Assembly: GCA_030836725.1 (NCBI GenBank)
Contig: JAUPLV010000129.1
Location: 1 to 5,986, forward strand
Length of the DNA: 5,986 bases
Direction of reading: 5' to 3'
Source: Pseudomonadota bacterium
GTDB taxonomy: Bacteria > Pseudomonadota > Gammaproteobacteria > Burkholderiales > Thiobacillaceae
Position numbers and translations under genes: made by a program. Numbering within the stretch: position 1 is the stretch's first letter; each line of letters begins with the position of its first letter. The notes under the pieces are model-generated. The model searched no databases. It saw only the letters and a list, made by a program, of their open reading frames with translations, and was not told the origin of the DNA. This document shows positions 4,949 to 5,986 of this stretch, one piece after another.

Positions 4949-5986
4949 TCAGTGGCCGGCATGGCCGGTGGGTTTGCGTACGGTGACTTCGACATCGCCC
5001 GCCAAGCCCCGGGGGTCGGCGGTTTGCGGCATCCGTACCGGGTCGGCGAGCGGGCCGGTCCATTCCTTTGCCTGCGTGCCCGCCGGCTGGCTAAACCAGC
5101 CGGGGTCTGAATAGTCGCCCGGCTTCTGCTCGCGTCGCACCTTCATCACGGTGAACATGCCGCCCATTTCCAGCGTGCCGAATGGACCCTGCCCCGTCAT
5201 CATCGGCAGCGTATTGTCGGGCAGCGGCATTTTCATCTCAGCCATGTCGGCCATGCCGCGCTCGCCCATCACCATGTAGTCGGGAATCAGCTTGCCGATC
5301 TTGCCGGCGAGCCCGCTGTGGTCGACCCCGATCATGGTCGGCACGTCGTGGCCCATCGCGTTCATCACATGGTGGCTCTTGTGGCAGTGGAAGGCCCAGT
5401 CGCCCTCCTCGTCCGCGAGCAACTCGATCTGCCGCATCTGGCCGACGGCAATGTCGGTGGTGACCTCGGGCCAGCGCGCGGTCTTCGGCACCAGCCCGCC
5501 GTCGGTGCCGGTCACCTCGAATTCCACCCCGTGCAGGTGCATCGGATGGTTGGTCATGGTGAGGTTGCCGATGCGGATGCGCACCCGGTCGTTCAGCCGC
5601 ACGTTGAGGCTGTCGATGCCGGGAAAGGCGCGGCTGTTCCAGGTCCACAGGTTGAAGTCGAGCATGGTGTTGACCTGCGGCGTGGCGCTGCCGGGCTCGA
5701 TATCGTAGGCGTTGAGCAGAAAGCAGAAATCGCGGTCGACCGGGTCGATCAGCGGATGCCTGCCCTTGGGGTGAGTCACCCAGAAACCCATCATGCCCAT
5801 CGCCATCTGCGTCATTTCGTCGGCGTGCGGGTGGTACATGAAGGTGCCGGGGCGGCGCGCGACGAATTCGTAGACATAGGTTTTCCCCGGCTGGATCTGC
5901 GGCTGGGTGAGTCCACCGACGCCGTCCATGCCGTTGGGCAGGCGCTGGCCGTGCCAGTGGATGGTGGTGTGCTCGGGCAGGCGGTT
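4949..5986 (-). CDS. CopA-like multicopper oxidase, C-terminal part (cut by window edge)
   Basis: The visible 345 residues lack the N-terminus, which lies beyond base 5986. The frame runs unbroken from the edge, so the in-frame ATG at 5929 is internal: it follows a copper motif. Counting from the edge, all four copper motifs are seen: H10-W-H12-G, Y51-H52-P-H54, H147-P-M-H150-L-H152-G and H200-C201-H202 with H206 and M211, which complete the type 1 site. A Met-rich stretch (238-263, eight Met) follows the last motif. The protein ends in G-H-A-G-H. The family oxidises substrates, including Cu(I), with reduction of O2 to water, usually in the periplasm, and this variant is common in copper-resistance loci. 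No copper gene is visible next to it here. It is convergent with the SHP operon, so it is not cotranscribed with it. Confidence 0.92.
   Translation of the reverse strand, partial: NRLPEHTTIHWHGQRLPNGMDGVGGLTQPQIQPGKTYVYEFVARRPGTFMYHPHADEMTQMAMGMMGFWVTHPKGRHPLIDPVDRDFCFLLNAYDIEPGSATPQVNTMLDFNLWTWNSRAFPGIDSLNVRLNDRVRIRIGNLTMTNHPMHLHGVEFEVTGTDGGLVPKTARWPEVTTDIAVGQMRQIELLADEEGDWAFHCHKSHHVMNAMGHDVPTMIGVDHSGLAGKIGKLIPDYMVMGERGMADMAEMKMPLPDNTLPMMTGQGPFGTLEMGGMFTVMKVRREQKPGDYSDPGWFSQPAGTQAKEWTGPLADPVRMPQTADPRGLAGDVEVTVRKPTGHAGH

Noticed and set aside
5929..5931. ATG at 5929 (minus strand) as the true start of the multicopper oxidase
   Set aside because: The frame continues upstream to the window edge and encodes the copper motif HWHG, so this Met is internal and the gene is cut by the window.
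1..5986. CRISPR array, insertion sequence or large tandem repeats
   Set aside because: I saw no regularly spaced repeats, transposase-like coding sequence or terminal inverted repeats with target duplications.

Overview
This GC-rich window looks like the chromosome of a proteobacterium, most likely a betaproteobacterium. That placement is inferred from G/C-ending codons, cytochrome-rich content and the tRNA-Arg(CCG) beside a membrane-anchored c5-like cytochrome; no ribosomal RNA or other taxonomic marker is present.

Layout: bases 1-201 hold no gene I can name, only two inverted repeats. A tRNA-Arg(CCG) lies on the minus strand at 202-278 with its promoter just upstream. Divergent from it, a perfect TATAAT box leads into a membrane-anchored monohaem cytochrome c (408-929). 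A 314-base intergenic stretch follows (930-1243). It carries four small hairpins, one with 13 perfect base pairs, and then a two-repeat response-regulator box.

Bases 1244-4856 are one tightly packed operon: a four-helix cytochrome b561, an SHP/DUF1924 oxygen-binding cytochrome c, a diheme cytochrome c (DHC), a QseB/PmrA-like response regulator and a QseC-like sensor kinase. Genes overlap or lie within about 10 bases of each other. Established work on Sphaeroides Heme Protein (SHP) operons describes this combination. The proposed flow is quinol to membrane cytochrome b, then diheme cytochrome c, then SHP, whose ferrous haem binds O2. The kinase/regulator pair probably controls the operon, and the direct repeat upstream of the cytochrome b gene (a TTAAG and a CTAAG core, 11 bases apart) is the expected kind of site for such a regulator.

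Convergent to the operon, the right end (4949 to beyond 5986, minus strand) holds the C-terminal part of a CopA-like multicopper oxidase with all four copper-binding motifs in view and a Met-rich segment. Its N-terminus lies outside the window. The most noteworthy items are the complete SHP redox/sensor operon with a candidate autoregulatory box, the His-rich sensor domain of the kinase, and the unexplained hairpin cluster at 952-1115.
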